Shown here: piece after piece, positions 12,665 through 12,795 of the stretch
How the letters are laid out: every line of letters starts with the position of its first letter
Position numbering within the stretch: position 1 is the first letter of the stretch
Source: Solirubrobacterales bacterium
GTDB taxonomy: Bacteria > Actinomycetota > Thermoleophilia > Solirubrobacterales > Solirubrobacteraceae
Assembly (NCBI GenBank): GCA_003244035.1
Contig: QHBV01000018.1
Coordinates: 1-12,795 of the forward strand
DNA length: 12,795 bases
Direction of reading: 5' to 3'
Program-made: the position numbers and the translations under genes
Notes under the pieces: model-generated
Databases searched by the model: none
The model's input: only the letters and a program-made list of their open reading frames with translations
What the model was told of the DNA's origin: nothing

Positions 12665-12795
12665 GCTATGCGCAGAGAACCGTGCGGGGGCCCGCGAACC
12701 AGGGCCGCACCCTGCTCGCCGTTCTGTGGCGAGACCTATACGTCACCTGGACCCAGTTGCCGGCGTTCCTGGCCCAGGTGATCCTGCAGCCGCTG
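12661..12795 (+). CDS. ABC-2 type transporter permease, 5' end only
   Basis: ATG 12661 overlaps the ATPase stop (ATGA) and the frame stays open to the window end, giving 45 residues. The sequence has a short basic, hydrophilic N-terminus (MSYAQRTVRGPANQGR) followed by TLLAVLWRDLYVTWTQLPAF, typical of the cytoplasmic amphipathic helix of DrrB-like permeases, and then the beginning of the first membrane segment (LAQVILQPL). It should form the membrane pore of the exporter powered by the preceding ATPase. Its identification rests on position, coupling and N-terminal style; the membrane core lies outside the window. Confidence 0.85.
   Translation, partial: MSYAQRTVRGPANQGRTLLAVLWRDLYVTWTQLPAFLAQVILQPL

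Noticed and set aside
1..12795. CRISPR array, tRNA or rRNA gene, insertion-sequence ends or transposase
   Set aside because: Looked for across the window; no regularly spaced direct repeats with unique spacers, no cloverleaf-like sequence and no transposase-like protein were found.

Overview
This is a GC-rich window with dense, short-spaced genes on both strands and frequent GTG starts. Several genes have a TANNNT hexamer only 6-8 bases before the start codon, which suggests leaderless transcription. Together with the gene content (SBP56, paired AI-2E transporters, a DrrA-type ABC system, a caa3-oxidase relic, a UdgX relic) this points to a high-GC actinobacterium, perhaps of the Thermoleophilia/Solirubrobacterales type. 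That placement is an inference from style and content only.

Layout. 1-342: 3' end of an unrecognised gene. 387-1317 (minus): a HAD phosphatase followed by a 78-residue unknown. 1381-2101 (minus): two tandem paralogous small proteins with a CxxC...CxxH pattern. 2253-3406: a caa3-oxidase relic in which a frameshifted coxB runs head-on into a truncated ctaG. 3419-3766 (minus): a STAS-domain protein. 4004-5344: a full-length selenium-binding protein/methanethiol oxidase. 5345-7574: two AI-2E-family transporters, divergent across 52 bases. 7716-7885: a frameshifted small gene. 7888-9132 (minus): an (alpha/alpha)6-barrel glycosidase of the GH63/glucosylglycerate hydrolase type. 9207-9805: a frameshifted small membrane protein and a gutted udgX. 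9829-10560: a DUF72 protein. 10549-10968 (minus): a USP-like protein. 11082-11450: two tiny genes, one 51% proline and one strongly basic. 11487-11594: an inverted-repeat array. 11663-end: an ABC exporter ATPase and the start of its permease.

The genes do not form one pathway. The window looks like a housekeeping/accessory mosaic in which intact genes alternate with decaying ones. At least four loci (coxB, ctaG, udgX and one or two small genes) are broken, while about 8 kb of neighbouring coding sequence is uninterrupted. That contrast favours real decay over uniform sequencing error for coxB and udgX. No complete new defence or mobile system is visible. The most unusual parts are the proline-rich/basic gene pair with the repeat array after it (11041-11594), the tandem CxxC proteins, and the coxB-ctaG scar.
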